From assembly GCF_964340395.1 (NCBI RefSeq), contig NC_135556.1, positions 18,106,142 to 18,144,000 on the forward strand: a stretch of 37,859 nt of DNA. The letters are read 5' to 3'. Source of the DNA: Glandiceps talaboti (Eukaryota; Hemichordata; Enteropneusta; Spengelidae). The notes under the pieces are model-generated. The model did not search any database. It saw only the letters and a list, made by a program, of their open reading frames with translations, and had not been told where the DNA came from. Position 1 is the first letter of the stretch. Every line of letters starts with the position of its first letter. The translations under genes were made by a program, and so were the position numbers. This document shows, one piece after another, positions 1-32,498 of this stretch.

Positions 1-970
1 TATCATTGATTCTCTCACTCAGAGTCTGAGACAATGTTCACCCACTTTGACAGAAACAGACTGCCCTCCAGCAGTGATTCTTTTAGTCTACTGGTCTCTA
101 GACAATAATACAGCCAGATGATAGAGTCCATTTGTTACATCATGTTTGTTTGTTTGTTTGTTTACGACATTTTCATCCACCGACTCACCATGTCTGAAGA
201 GGATGACCATGAACACTAAAAAATGTCAACACTGTCTTGTATCCTACAATATTGACATATGGTCTGATGACCATATATTATGGTCCTAACTATAACCAGT
301 ACAATATGCTGATATCATCAATGTGTTTAGTTTTACAACCTTACTATCAGTTGATTGTTTGTTGACTTCTGATTGAGACAAGGGTATACAAAACTACAGT
401 TGTGTCATTTTTATGACTACAGATACTTATGATTTATAATGTTAGTGTTTTTTGCCAATGTGTCTGAATGTCCCAGAAAAGTGAAATCTTGTAAAACTGG
501 CACAGTTTCACATACATTCTACATTAATTTACCCCCACCCAAAACCTCCAACCCCCACTCCACCTCCACCCCCATTTAAAATAAGTGGTAACCCAGAGAC
601 TTGGCTAGATGGCTTGTACTAGTTGACTAAGTTGTAGATGTCTTTCACCACACTGTCAAGCCAGTATGTTGAGTCAGATAGCCGAGTCTTTGGGCTAAAT
701 GAGTGGGGAACTCAGGTAGATTTACACTGCTTACTTAATAATAAAAACACTAAAAGTTCTCAATCAATAGCCACATAAACCAGAGCCATCCAATTATGTA
801 TGCACCATGAAACCGGTACTCCAGATGACAAGAGTACAACGCCAGAGTGATCACAATAATGATTGTTTCAAAATAATCCAATTATTACTTAGGATGGCTG
901 AACCTCAAGTCCACTAGCTGAGGTTGTATCTGTAATTTCTGGTCAATGCATACTTTGTATAAAATCTACA

Positions 971-1197
971 TTGTTTGTCTTGGACTGAGACAAAGAAACA
1001 TAATTTTCCAAATTACAGTATCCACTGTTTTGTACTATAACTGTCACATTGAATTCTTGGGTTACAGAGATCTTGTTTGTCTTGGACTGAGACAAAGAAA
1101 CATAATTTTCCAATTACTGTATCCACTGTTTTGTGTAAACCGAGGAAGTCTTTCAAGTATTATAACTGTCACATTGAATTCATGGGTTACAGAGATC
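971..1197. repeat. Direct tandem duplication, about 100-125 bp, two copies
   Basis: Copy one (971-1072) and copy two (1073-1197) both start ttgtttgtcttggactgag and end gggttacagagatc. Copy two carries an extra segment of about 25 bp (from 1135, gtaaaccgaggaagtc) in the middle. The copies are otherwise nearly identical, so the duplication is recent. Confidence 0.9.
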
Positions 1198-1341
1198 AAA
1201 ATTGATATTCCAGCGTAATTCAGACCACATGTTTTCAAATGTAGATATACATATTTCCTTTGAACATGTGCAGTATGTTGTTGTAATTATATATTTAATA
1301 TGTGAGAATATACAATCTACTACTCTGGTAATGGAGGTGTC

Positions 1342-1646
1342 GGTTTACTAACACAGACATAAACAAAAGCTAATAGCTTATATCAACATAACACAAGAAT
1401 AGTTCAGGTTTTTTGAATGTAAGTTGGTTTAATTGTGCTCACAGTAGGGTGGCATTTAATGATTTATGGTGACGTGTGATCTGGCAATGTACATGTTTTA
1501 GGACTTGTGTTTATACTAATTACTATGTTCAAGTGATCACAGGGTGATTAGATTCATAGACAGAGGCACCACTATCACCCATTTGTCTAATCTACCACCT
1601 CAAACAACGATACTTTTAGTTTGTGTCTACATGTGTCTTAGTAAGT
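1342..1646 (+). mobile_element. MITE copy 1 (terminal-inverted-repeat family), diverged
   Basis: Left end ggtttactaacacagacata and right end tttagtttgtgtctac...cttagtaag are imperfect inverted repeats. The interior shares ttggtttaattgtgctcac, gatcacagggtgattaga and actatcacccattt with the copies at 9611, 21236 and 26984. It has no ORF, so it is a non-autonomous element. Confidence 0.75.
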
Positions 1647-1907
1647 GGATAGATTGACTACTGATTGGTTTCCACAGTAGTAAATACATGTACAGTATTT
1701 TGTAACTTTTCATGTGGACGTTATTGTAATGTTGAAGGGTCATAGCATGGAAAACAACCACATTCTGCTGCACTTTTCATCAGATCCAAAAACAGGACAG
1801 CAGAAATTCCTGGCAGTCCCTGGTGAGAGGTGTTAGAGTTAAAAGGGTAGTTTAATTACAGTGTTACTTGTTCGTCTAACACGTTATTGCAATTTTCTAT
1901 TTTGCAG

Positions 1908-23193
<21,286 letters not shown>

Positions 23194-23840
23194 ACGAAGC
23201 AGCAAGTATATGCATTCTTACAAACTAAAATATAGGTGTTAGAATATAATATTGTATATTAGTATGTATGTATTACAAATAAGTCACGCTGTTATTATAA
23301 CTCAGTGTTGTACACTCTGCCAGAGTAACAGCATGAAAATCATTGAATCTTTAGAGTTCATGCAAATAAATAGTTTATGTTTAAATAGAACTGTTTATAG
23401 GAATTAATGATACTTCCACTTCCCTTCCTGACTTGATAAGAACAATTTGATACTTAAAAGAAACCAAATATAGGTAAGAAGTACTTTAGCAAACTACATT
23501 AGCGCCCTCACTCAGGCAAGGGCATAGTGCTTTGGTTTTAACAAGGTATGTGTAAGCTCATTTGTGTTAGCCCTGTGTTACCACTTTGCTAAAAATGTTT
23601 GTCGACAACAACAACAACAACAACAACAATGCAGTATGTTACATTTGTGCAGTGCCAGTATTTAGTATTTATAAGTTTGCTGTAAAAACAATTTTGGCAA
23701 ATAAAATCAAAACTCCTGAAAATTCCCAGAAATTCAAATGACGTCACTTTTAGTGTATAAACCATGTAAAATGTATGGTTGTACAAGAATTGATTGGTTG
23801 GCATATGAGTAGCTATGTAGTCAAGAATAAACAGCAAATT
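23194..23840 (+). promoter_or_regulatory. FCHSD2: 3' UTR with three candidate poly(A) signals
   Basis: AATAAA occurs at 23365-23370, 23699-23704 and 23826-23831. A (CAA)n run lies at 23606-23630. Which signal is used cannot be told from sequence; the first gives a 3' UTR of about 190 nt, the last about 650 nt. Confidence 0.6.
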
Positions 23841-24930
23841 AAAATCTTTAATATCAGAAATAACAATTTAAATTGAAAAAAAAAAGAAAAAACAACACCT
23901 GACTACAAAGCCAGACACACACCCTTCGATTTAATAGTCTGTACCTGTTAGCTGCTGCAGTCATTTATCAATTCATTGTGATGGCCAGGTATAATGTTTA
24001 TCCCTCTGTTACAGCTTCAGTAATTTTCATGTTATGAAGGAAACACTGTCCAAACATTGAGCTGAAAAGGAGTATTACTCGCAAACACAGTGAAGCCCTA
24101 AAGTGAAACATTTGAGTACAGATTGTTTATCTGTCCGGGATTGCCATCATTCTGAATTTCTTATGGTGATACCTTCTGAGGTATATACCCCATATGTGTT
24201 GTAATACCTTATACTCAAAAAGCTACTTGCTTTGCCTGTGTTGTGACTTAGTCTGCTGTCATCATATATTCACACCTTCCTATAATTTTAATTAGTGGAA
24301 AACACACTGGATAGTAGTTTGTGTAAAAAAAAAAAAAGCAAGAGAAGTTATATAGTTTGATATATGTTTAACTGTATTTTATTAATCAGAATGACCAGAA
24401 GTTTCTGACTGACATTAGACAGAACATTTATGTTTTAGAAAACACCACAGTTAGTAATTTAATATGTATGTTGTACAGTATTATCAATAAATGAAGAGTT
24501 TAACATGTTTCTATTCCCACCACAGTTTTGCCAAAACATGTTACCTCTGTTGAAATTTATCTCCCTGAGTAACTTTCTGATGAATTTTGATGTCATCTTC
24601 AATGATTGTTTTAAGGGAAAGACAAACTGTCCAGAAATACTCAGTTGGGGTAATATGAGTAAGGTAGTTGTTGGATAGTAGGATTTTTCAGCCAAAATAT
24701 ATTTATTCATAGTCAACTTTGTGCCAGTAATGAAATAACAAATAGCCATTCAAGGAATTAACAGACACCAATAAAATACAATTTGAATTGTTGTATTTGG
24801 TGACTTTCTGCAATCACACCACAGTAGGTCAAACTTAACAGGCCTAACAAGAACCATATGTGTGCATATGTCGGCCAGGAAAGTTAATATGTCTCTCTAT
24901 TTCATTATCATAATACTATGCCTTGGTTTA
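23841..24930. other. 3' flank of the FCHSD2-like gene
   Basis: AT-rich; A-runs at 23876-23892 and 24327-24339. No gene or repeat family recognised. Confidence 0.6.
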
Positions 24931-24939
24931 TAGGCAGTC

Positions 24940-26165
24940 TATATTCTGTTTGCATATCTAAACTTGCTTTATACAACTTACATAAGGTGCCACATATATT
25001 TTGCATATCTGTATACTTGCTTTTGTCAGGCCACTTAAGGGGTGAGGTTACTATTTGCATATCTACACACCTACTCTTTCCAGTTTGTGTAATAAGATAC
25101 TTTTTGCATGTCTGTGTACCAGATTTAATCTTTAAACATTAACATTGCATTCTACCAGTTAGTGTGTTGATTTACTTAATACTGGTACCGTATGTTTGCT
25201 CATCTTTTATTAAACTTACTCACTTTGTAGGGTTACAAATATAAATACATGTATTCACATTTAAAAATCCTATGGCACATCTATGTGCTTATCCAAAATG
25301 TTATTTTCAAATTCAACTCACTTAGGTGTTCAGGTAGCTACTTGCAAATTTGGTATTTTTTAATTCACTCACGAAGAGGTCCAGGTAGCTGTTTGCATAT
25401 TTGATATATTAATTTACTCACTTATGGTTCAGGTAGCTATTTGCATATTTGGCATGTATTAATTCGCCCACTTATGGTTCAGGTAGCTATTTGCATATTT
25501 GACATAATAATTTATACTCAATTATTGTTTAGGTAGCTATTTGCATATTTGGCATGTATTAATTCACTCACTTAGGTTGTCAGATACCTATTTGCATATT
25601 TGACATGTTTTACTCCACTCACTTAGGTTGTCAGGTACCTATTTGCATATTTGACATGTTTTACTCCACTCTCTTAGGTTGCCAGGTACCTATTTGCATA
25701 TTTGACATGTTTTACTCCACTCACTTAGGTTGTCAGGTACCTATTTGCATATATGACATGTTTTACTCCACTCACTTAGGTTGCCAGGTACCTATTTGCA
25801 TATTTGACATGTTTTACTCCACTCTCTTAGCTTGTCAGGTACCTATTTGCATATTTGACGTATTTTACTCCACTCACTTGGGTTGTCAAGTACCTATTTG
25901 CATATTTGACATGTTTTACTCCACTAGGTTGTCAGGTACCTATTTGCATATTTGACAAGTTTTACTCCATTCCCATAGGTTGTCAGATGCCTATTTGCAT
26001 ATTTGACATGTTTTACTCCCCTAGGTTGTTGGGTACCTATTTGCATATTTGACAAGTTTTACTCTACTCTCCTAGGTTGTCAGATGCCTATTTGCATATT
26101 TGACATGTTTTACTCCCCTAGGTTGTTGGGTACCTATTTGCATATTTGACATGTTTTAGTATGTC
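24940..26165. repeat. 51-bp octamer-bearing satellite
   Basis: Consensus unit: cacttaggttgtcaggtacc, tatttgcatatttgacatgt, tttactccact. Units from about 25560 to 26160 are homogeneous (12 units, some shortened to about 46 bp by loss of the cactc part). Units from 24940 to 25560 are increasingly diverged leftward but keep tttgcatat. By hand I count about 16 exact ATTTGCAT octamers from 25050 to 26145. The 17-codon period yields a meaningless ORF (FYSTHLGCQVPICIFDM). Confidence 0.95.
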
Positions 26166-28279
26166 CACTTAAGTCAGTATTTACATATCAGTACATTGTT
26201 TAGCCTGCGTAGCCAGGTTGTTATTTGATCTGCCATTGTTTTATTTCATAGTACTTGTACAGAATCATGTCACATGTCTTCATTTCACTGGACAGTCGGA
26301 CTATATTGTTATTTAGACTTTTCATTTTGTTTTGACCTTTCATTTTCTTTTATCACTCTCTAAGTTTTTATTGATTTCTAATATTTACAATTTATGTATT
26401 GTAGCCTAGAGGGCTTCAGGGGGTGATTAGTTTTGGGGCAAATGTTTCGTTTTGAAAATGTTTACATTGGGGTTTCCTTTATTTTTATTTTATTGCCAGA
26501 TTGATTTGTATGAGATATTTGTGTACAAATTGCATGATTGATGAAGTTTGATGTGATTTAGAATTTCACAAAGTAAACATAAATCGCTGAGACATTGACT
26601 CCAAAAAGATAGGCTTCAAATCAGAATTCTATAATATATTGAGCATTTCTTGTAGTTGCAAATGTGTAGTGTAATTATGTAGTAAAAAGTGATTATGTAA
26701 TAAACACTTGTTTGAAGCACACAGCAACTGTTACTGTTGGCTATGTGTCAGATACTAGGCTCAAATACAGAAAAAAAAAGATGCTAGCTTTCGTGCATGA
26801 CAAAGAGATTGAAACTTTGCTACTCCTGGTAAACATATTTACTGTGATGTGTATGAATATATATAGTTTAATGTGTACATGTATTGCCTTGGAGAGTTCT
26901 TACTATATATATTTCCGTTGTTTCACTAGAGTTGTCTCAATGTTAGCAAATAATTCTCATACAACAGTGGAAACCAAGCTGTCAGCTAACTAAAATTGAC
27001 ACAACCTAAAATATTGTTGTGACATTGTTGTAATAAGCTACTCAGTGGACCAATAGTTTAATTGTTTTCACAGGAGGGCGACATTTCTAATGACTTTCAT
27101 GATTCTGCAGTGTAAATTTGGGAAGCTTCCAGTGTTTGCCCTATCATGATTACAAGGTCATTATATTTGCACCACAAAAGAGGTGCTGCTATCACCCACT
27201 GTACTTGTGTGATCTACCACATTGAACAACAGTAGTTTTAGTTTGTGTCTATCTTAGTAAGCTAAAAGCTCGGTCACCACAGTAGTAACTTCAGCGTAAC
27301 TGATTAGGTCTTTCACAGATTGCTGTTCATAAACTTATACAGGCAATCTGTCTTTTAGGGAATCAATTATATATAAAAACCAACCTTTCACCTTTGTCAG
27401 TGTATACAAGTTGTAAACCTTTGGATTCATTTACTCCCAGTAATCATCTTCCCTCTGTTGAAAATTGGATCCAAACTTTCTGTTGCAGTGTAGGCATCTG
27501 TTTATTGGATAAAGAATTTACACAGATTTGGGATCTTGCTAAGATGCCAAACACCTCTTTCCAGTACAGTAAGGCTAATAATTCCATTCTCCATTTGAGA
27601 AGTTGTGAAATTTCATTTGTTGGAGTGAATGTTGTACACGTCCAATGTATGAATAGAAGAGAGAGATATTGAGATTTTTCATAAGCATTCTATCTCTATC
27701 TGTATATGTATCCATAGAATAAAGTAGGGAATATCCCAAAAAACGGATTCACAGACATGCAAATACTGAAGCTGGTAACAACTTAGTAATGATGAGTATG
27801 TTGGACATGACATCCAAGAATACTTGTTTATACCTTCCGTATGTGTACTGTTTATCTACTTCCATTAAAACAGGGAATGAAGAAAATCATCTTTAAATAT
27901 GGAATGATAGCTGCATGAAAGTATGATTCTGTTAACTACAGCAATAACACTAAAATGATTCATATATTTCAAACTTTGCTCAGATTTATGTTTGCAATGA
28001 TTTGCAAATAACTTTCTGATGAGATGTAATAATTTACGTATTTTTTCTCTCAAATTTGGTGCTTTAGATGGAGTTATTTTCAGTTGAATTATTTCAGCAT
28101 TATAACAATTTTTTGCTGTACACCCCATGTCAACTTCATTATGTTTCGGAAATAAATGTCATCTTTTACATGAATTACATATATGACGTTTGGTTTACTA
28201 CGATGAATAGTTCTGTGGGATGGCCCAAAGTTATAATGGTCTGGTGCATCCGTTCAAGATGTTCATCTACAGTTTGTGC

Positions 28280-28313
<34 letters not shown>

Positions 28314-28450
28314 TTGCCAGTATATGCACGTTGGGTCAAATGGCCAGCACCATGACAAAAAAATCAAGAGTACATCACAAGATAATACCACGTACATGTA
28401 CTTCAATATTATGGTTTTGACAATACTAGACATTCTTCAGTGAATTGGTG
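26166..28450. other. Intergenic stretch
   Basis: Contains MITE copy 5 (26984-27264) and a (TG)15 microsatellite at 28283-28312. ORFs at 26712, 27394 and 28068 are short and match nothing I recognise. Confidence 0.6.
26984..27264 (+). mobile_element. MITE copy 5, diverged termini
   Basis: Left end agctaactaaaattgacaca is degraded; right end gtttgtgtctatcttagtaa is well kept. The interior shares gtttaattgttttcacagg, atcatgattacaaggtcatt (diverged) and gctgctatcacccact. About 281 bp. Confidence 0.78.
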
Positions 28451-29310
28451 ATAATAGCACGTAGTAGAAATAACTAGGTGTGTGTACACTTCTCCGTAGC
28501 TTTGTGTTCAATGTTTACCAGTGTTAATACACAGCCCAGCAGTGTAATGCTTTTCAAGTTGTCCCCGAAAGTGAGATCGCTCATTGACATACAAACTACA
28601 CAAGTAGTGTACAGCTGTACAAAAAGCTTGCGACGAGGATCTTCCATTTTGTTGAAAACACCAGAAGCAGACGACCGTACAAGCTGTCCGTGTAAAGAAA
28701 AATTCCAAAAAAAAACCCCTAATTTTACAGCAACCACAAATATTGCAGACCATATATCCTGAAGTGAACTCTCGGGGGGGGGGGGCACAGATCATCAACG
28801 TTTGTATGTTTTTCGTTATCTTGCAGATTCCCAAATAAAAATTAAAGTGCTTATGACTTGTTCTTCAGCGTTGATGCAACCATTCCTTTCTGGATATTTC
28901 ATCTTCATTATAAATTTTAATCTTTAATAATTACCACTCTGAGACGCCACTTTGAATAAATTACTACCTACATAGATGAAAACATATTATGAAAGACTTT
29001 CTAAGATATACCCCTTCTTGAATAATATTAATAAACGGTAAACCTGCCCAAATACTCGTAATTAATCACAAATTTATGAAATACGATATCATTCATAAAC
29101 TAAAAGGAGACATTTTTGAAATTCATAATATTATTAATTAAGTTAGTTGTTTCGGAAGGGGGGGGGAGAAACGATTTTTTATTGTCTTAGCAAAATATAG
29201 CCTTGCATAGTGCAGTTTGTCCTAAACTTCCAGAATAAAATATTCTTGCGACCCTGTCGTCAGTCCGGACTATTGTTCCAAATACAAGTATAGGGAGGTG
29301 TAGGCTTACA
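28451..29310. other. Region with overlapping uncertain ORFs
   Basis: 28480-28790 is relatively CpG-rich and open on both strands. The minus-strand frame with ATG at 28647 (MEDPRRKLFVQLYTTCVVCM), followed by a possible donor at 28518, has a favourable start context (aacaaaATGG). I do not recognise the product and cannot decide whether either strand is coding. 28773-28785 is a run of 13 G; 28800-29150 is AT-rich without features. Confidence 0.3.
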
Positions 29311-29317
29311 TTGCACC

Positions 29318-29731
29318 GTGCCATTCTTTTCTCTGAGAACAGAATGCTGTACTGTACCCGGAGGTGATACAAATAAAAAAGAAAGTGGTCTGTGGTCGCC
29401 TAGCAATAAGAGCTGTCAAGTAGAATGCCATGAATGTGTATACACAGACGGATACATGTCCATTCAGCTACTGGACGGTATCGTAGGATGCCCGTGTAAG
29501 TCGCAATAGGGGATGGGTGCGTCTTGCAGTTCTGATTCTACGGCGAGCAGATCTGTCTTCAGAATGACGGACAAAATAAGGTGGGTTTTTTGCAACGATT
29601 TTGGAAAAAATTGTGAATATCTCTTACATGAACCATCAGAGAATTGTCTTACAAGACCTAGAAAGCATAAATTATTAAATACAGTAGCAGGTAAAAATCG
29701 ATACAATCAAAAGACCTTACTTTTCTTGTAG
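29318..29731 (+). pseudogene. Open frame interrupted by one TAG: possible gene fragment
   Basis: One reading frame runs for 137 codons with a single stop at 29507-29509. The first part is Cys-rich (ECCTVPGGDTNKKESGL, SCQVECHECVYTDG, GCPCKSQ). Directly after the stop the same frame has an ATG (29513) starting MGASCSSDSTASRSVF, and continues WVFCNDFGKNCEYLLHEPSE. The second part could be a protein of its own: MGASCS fits the MGxxxS N-myristoylation pattern with an adjacent Cys. A gtaagt lies at 29496 and a gtaaaa at 29690. Product not recognised; it may be an exon, a broken gene or chance. Confidence 0.3.
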
Positions 29732-29734
29732 TAC

Positions 29735-30015
29735 GTAAACACGGTGGCGTGACGTTGTCGTTGGAATGTCACTGTGTGTATCTACGTACGCTGGATGCAT
29801 TTGATTTTTATTAGCAAAGCTAGCCGATTAGAGGGTATTGCGAACGACAACATAACGCAACTTATTCGCAGGTTATCAGATTAACAGAATAGTATGCATT
29901 TATCTGTAACCACAATGCTACTTGTCTCTTCTGTAACATACAATAATGGAAGTGTTATTCTTAGCAACGCGATCTGATGACGTATGTTTTGCATTTCTCG
30001 CCTTGAAAACCTTCC
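29735..30015. other. Unannotated stretch between candidate coding segments
   Basis: Comparatively CpG-rich (acgtacg, gcgaacgac, acgcgatc-like). No ORF, repeat or element recognised; it could hold a promoter, but nothing specific supports that. Confidence 0.4.
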
Positions 30016-30019
30016 TTAC

Positions 30020-30108
30020 TTTTCGATTAGTTTATTGACGTCAACACCATGATAGCGGTGCTTTCCACGGGTACTTGTAAAAGTAGCCAATTCTGTTAGA
30101 TTGGCCAT
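30020..30108 (-). CDS. Candidate first coding exon of a minus-strand gene
   Basis: On the minus strand, tcaatATGG (start at 30108) opens MANLTELATFTSTRGKHRYH, then GVDVNKLIE, and reaches gaaaa|gtaagg, a strong donor (GT at 30019-30018). If unspliced it ends at the next codon (TAA of gtaagg reads Lys-stop), so splicing in phase 2 is the simplest explanation if this is real. I could not find a convincing second exon to the left. Product unknown. Confidence 0.3.
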
Positions 30109-30431
30109 ATTGAACGGTTTCACAGTAAAAAGATTGACCAAGTCAATATGCAACGTGTACTGATAATAGCAATTTATAGAGAGACGTGATCTAATGACAC
30201 ACAGCTCTACTTTCACTGACGGAATTATACTTTATTTTCGCCGTTTGTATAAAGGAAATTGTTGCAGGAACTGTAAAGTATGCTGAAACTAGAAACGTGT
30301 TGATTGAAATGGCCACTGATAACATGGTGGACAGTATGTGTACATGTGTATTGGATTTCGTTATCGATCGAGCCGAGAATTGTAATTTAATACAACAAGT
30401 ACTTTAAATTACTATTGTCATGCGAGTTGTG

Positions 30432-30503
30432 GTGCAGTGTTCTCTGCGGTCGTACTTTCACGAACGTAGCGAGTGAAAGTGCAGCAGAAAACGCTGCAAG
30501 CAC
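30432..30503. repeat. Imperfect foldback repeat
   Basis: gtgcagtgttctctgcggtc...actttcac and gagtgaaagtgcagcagaaaa...cgctgcaagcac are imperfect inverted arms around gaacgtagc. The right arm matches 11764-11793, so this is probably a dispersed foldback element. Confidence 0.6.
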
Positions 30504-30523
30504 TAGACTAAACTTAGCTAGAG

Positions 30524-30560
30524 CATGGATGTATTACTATTAGGGGATAATACATCCATG
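30524..30560. repeat. Perfect 13-bp inverted repeat followed by (TAGAC)n
   Basis: catggatgtatta (30524-30536) and taatacatccatg (30548-30560) are perfect inverted arms with an 11-nt loop. A short (TAGAC)5 tract follows at 30563-30588. Confidence 0.85.
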
Positions 30561-30599
30561 AGTAGACTAGACTAGACTAGACTAGACGAAGACTACAAC

Positions 30600-31980
30600 T
30601 TCGCATGCAATACCCCCCCCCCCCCCAACCCCACACACAGCTCGCATATCCGACCATGGTCGATAGTAACCTCCAACACTCTACCATGGAAGAAGGAGAT
30701 CTCGACCTCCACATCTTAATCGAATCACATAGTAGTAGAGAGTAACCTTTCACACTCTGCCCCTGTACAGAGTGACAGCCTACATCATTGTTTACTACAA
30801 AGTACCATGATGTTACACTACTGTTTATAAATAATGTCATAGACCAATGTTTCAATATTTATCAATGTCGTCCCTTGTCTAAAATAGATTAAATTCACTT
30901 CTAAAATTGAGCTACTAGTCAAATAGTTTAAACATGGCTCTAATCGGTTGACTGACGACCGAGAAAACTATGCGATGACATTACATGTAAATGCGATCTA
31001 TCAGTGCAAAAATAATCCCTAGTCCATACCGTCTGCAGCGCTGATAAGTATCTCTGAGAGTTCTAGATCTTGTACTTTCAGAGATATCGGAGTTATAGAT
31101 CAAACATAAGCACCGTAGATAGGCTACCTGGAACTCCACTATAGACTGGCACGCGTCCCCATTTCCGAGTTCTCCTCTTTTCTTGTCAATTAGCCAGTAA
31201 AAGTACTTTACTGTCATAAAAACTCTTCAACCTTTTAACCACATATTTGATAAAATCCTCATTTCTGCAATGTCTGGATGATTGTTCATTTGACAGAGCT
31301 GTCTTATTAATTAGATTATTAATTACATATATAAGAACAGTGTGTTAAAAAGCGTATCCCTCGGAAACTTAGAGGCCCGTTTTCTATTTGAATAATCATA
31401 TCAGAATATTTTATGTGCAGTTCGGGTCATACAGTAAAACTAGTGTTGGGGGCCAACCTATTGTGCTCTTTCCCACCACACCCACCCCATTACACCCCCT
31501 CCATCCTAGCCGAATCAAAGTGCATGTGACCGCTCCACTCAGCCGCAACAGACATGTTTGCTTACTTATAAGTACACTTACAATGTATATTGTATACTTA
31601 CAACCATACATCGCCATGTCTGAGAGTAGAGTCGGAAATCCCATCTGTCTATCTTAACGGGAAGCTGTTTATTGAAATACATGTATGTACTTTGAGGTAT
31701 AGATGTAAGTTGTAGAAACTGATATTGATATCTACGCGTTCAGCCAAGCTAATATCTTTCAAATGGACATGCTTTGATTGTAATAATATATCGTCTTTGT
31801 TCAATTGTGAAAAATGAGGTCAAACAAACAAAAAGTGAAAGTATGCATTTTTTTTCTGCTAAACCGACGTTATTTCCATAGAAACAGAGCAGTTATTCAA
31901 ATTTAGAAACTCGCCGTTGATTTCATGCAGAACGATCTATGTGCCAAGTCTGTACGTCATCATTAGTATTCATAGATCAG
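30600..31980. other. Intergenic stretch upstream of the candidate small gene
   Basis: A C-run (30611-30626), then sequence with only short unrecognised ORFs on both strands. 31970-32028 contains gtatata (31986) and a short ORF (31999-32016, MKVGH) just before the candidate start at 32029. Confidence 0.5.
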
Positions 31981-32028
31981 TTCAGTATATACGTAAAAAT
32001 GAAAGTGGGACATTGAGCAGAAGACACA

Positions 32029-32396
32029 ATGGCTTCACATCGCTGGTACAAGCTCTGCTGTCTTTCGTTACCTATGTGTAAATGTTCTGATTGTCGTGAG
32101 GACAGCAGCGAGGAAGAAATATATAAACCCGTACTTTTGCCTTTCAGACTTGATGAGAAACGAAGGTTGGTAAAATAATGTGTTTTTTCTAGTATAACAT
32201 TGAGTTTCACTGACATATTTTTTTTCTGTACATCAGACACTCAAATGAAGACGCGGGGTGTAATTTTCTGGCAAATGGAATTCTCGCAAGCCAGACGGAG
32301 TTATCATTTCTAAAAAATAAAACCAGTGGGAGGCTCGTTAAGAACGTTGCCGTAAAACAGGCCGTGGTTGATGGCAGATGGTCGCAACAAAGCTAG
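32029..32396 (+). CDS. Candidate two-exon gene for a 98-residue protein
   Basis: Join 32029-32165, 32237-32396 (297 nt). The start context acacaATGG is favourable (A at -3, G at +4). Exon 1 reads MASHRWYKLCCLSLPMCKCS, DCREDSSEEEIYKP, LLPFRLDEKR, then a gttggt donor (weak). The 71-nt intron ends ttttttttctgtacatcag. Exon 2 completes an Arg codon and reads HSNEDAGCNFLANGILASQT to GRLVKNVAVKQAVVDGRWSQ and stop TAG. Only this junction keeps both halves open; unspliced, exon 1 ends four codons later. AATAAA is at 32493. The N-terminus has seven Cys, several in CxC/CxxC arrangement; no domain recognised. A five-codon upstream ORF (31999-32016) may reduce translation. Decayed copies of exon 2 lie downstream. 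Confidence 0.45.
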
Positions 32397-32492
32397 TTTT
32401 TCCGTGGGGTTTTCGTTAACGGAAACGCGACCAGGGGTTTTGGAAAATAGTGTACATGTATAGTTAAAATTGAATTGGTTTCAGACTAATAT

Positions 32493-32498
32493 AATAAA
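32493..32498 (+). promoter_or_regulatory. Candidate poly(A) signal of the small gene
   Basis: AATAAA about 97 nt after the TAG stop at 32396, consistent with a short 3' UTR. Confidence 0.4.

Larger units (their letters stand above)
1..1907 (+). other. FCHSD2: Intron of the FCHSD2-like gene upstream of window exon 1
   Basis: No coding segment matching the missing F-BAR N-terminus was found. The stretch holds a short GTTT microsatellite (146-163), a C-rich patch (531-575), a direct duplication (971-1197) and one MITE copy (1342-1646). The rest is AT-rich sequence without visible features. Confidence 0.6.

Noticed and set aside
1748-1836. Short ORF MENNHILLHFSSDPKTGQQK... before exon 1, as an alternative first exon
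   Set aside because: It does not resemble the F-BAR N-terminus, and its gtgaga or gtgtta donors do not give the phase needed by exon 1 at 1908.
25605-26052. 116-codon ORF of repeated FYSTHLGCQVPICIFDM
   Set aside because: An artefact of the 51-bp satellite; no start context, splice support or non-repetitive part.
24940-26165. A CRISPR array
   Set aside because: The 51-bp units are directly contiguous with no unique spacers, and the context is animal genomic DNA.
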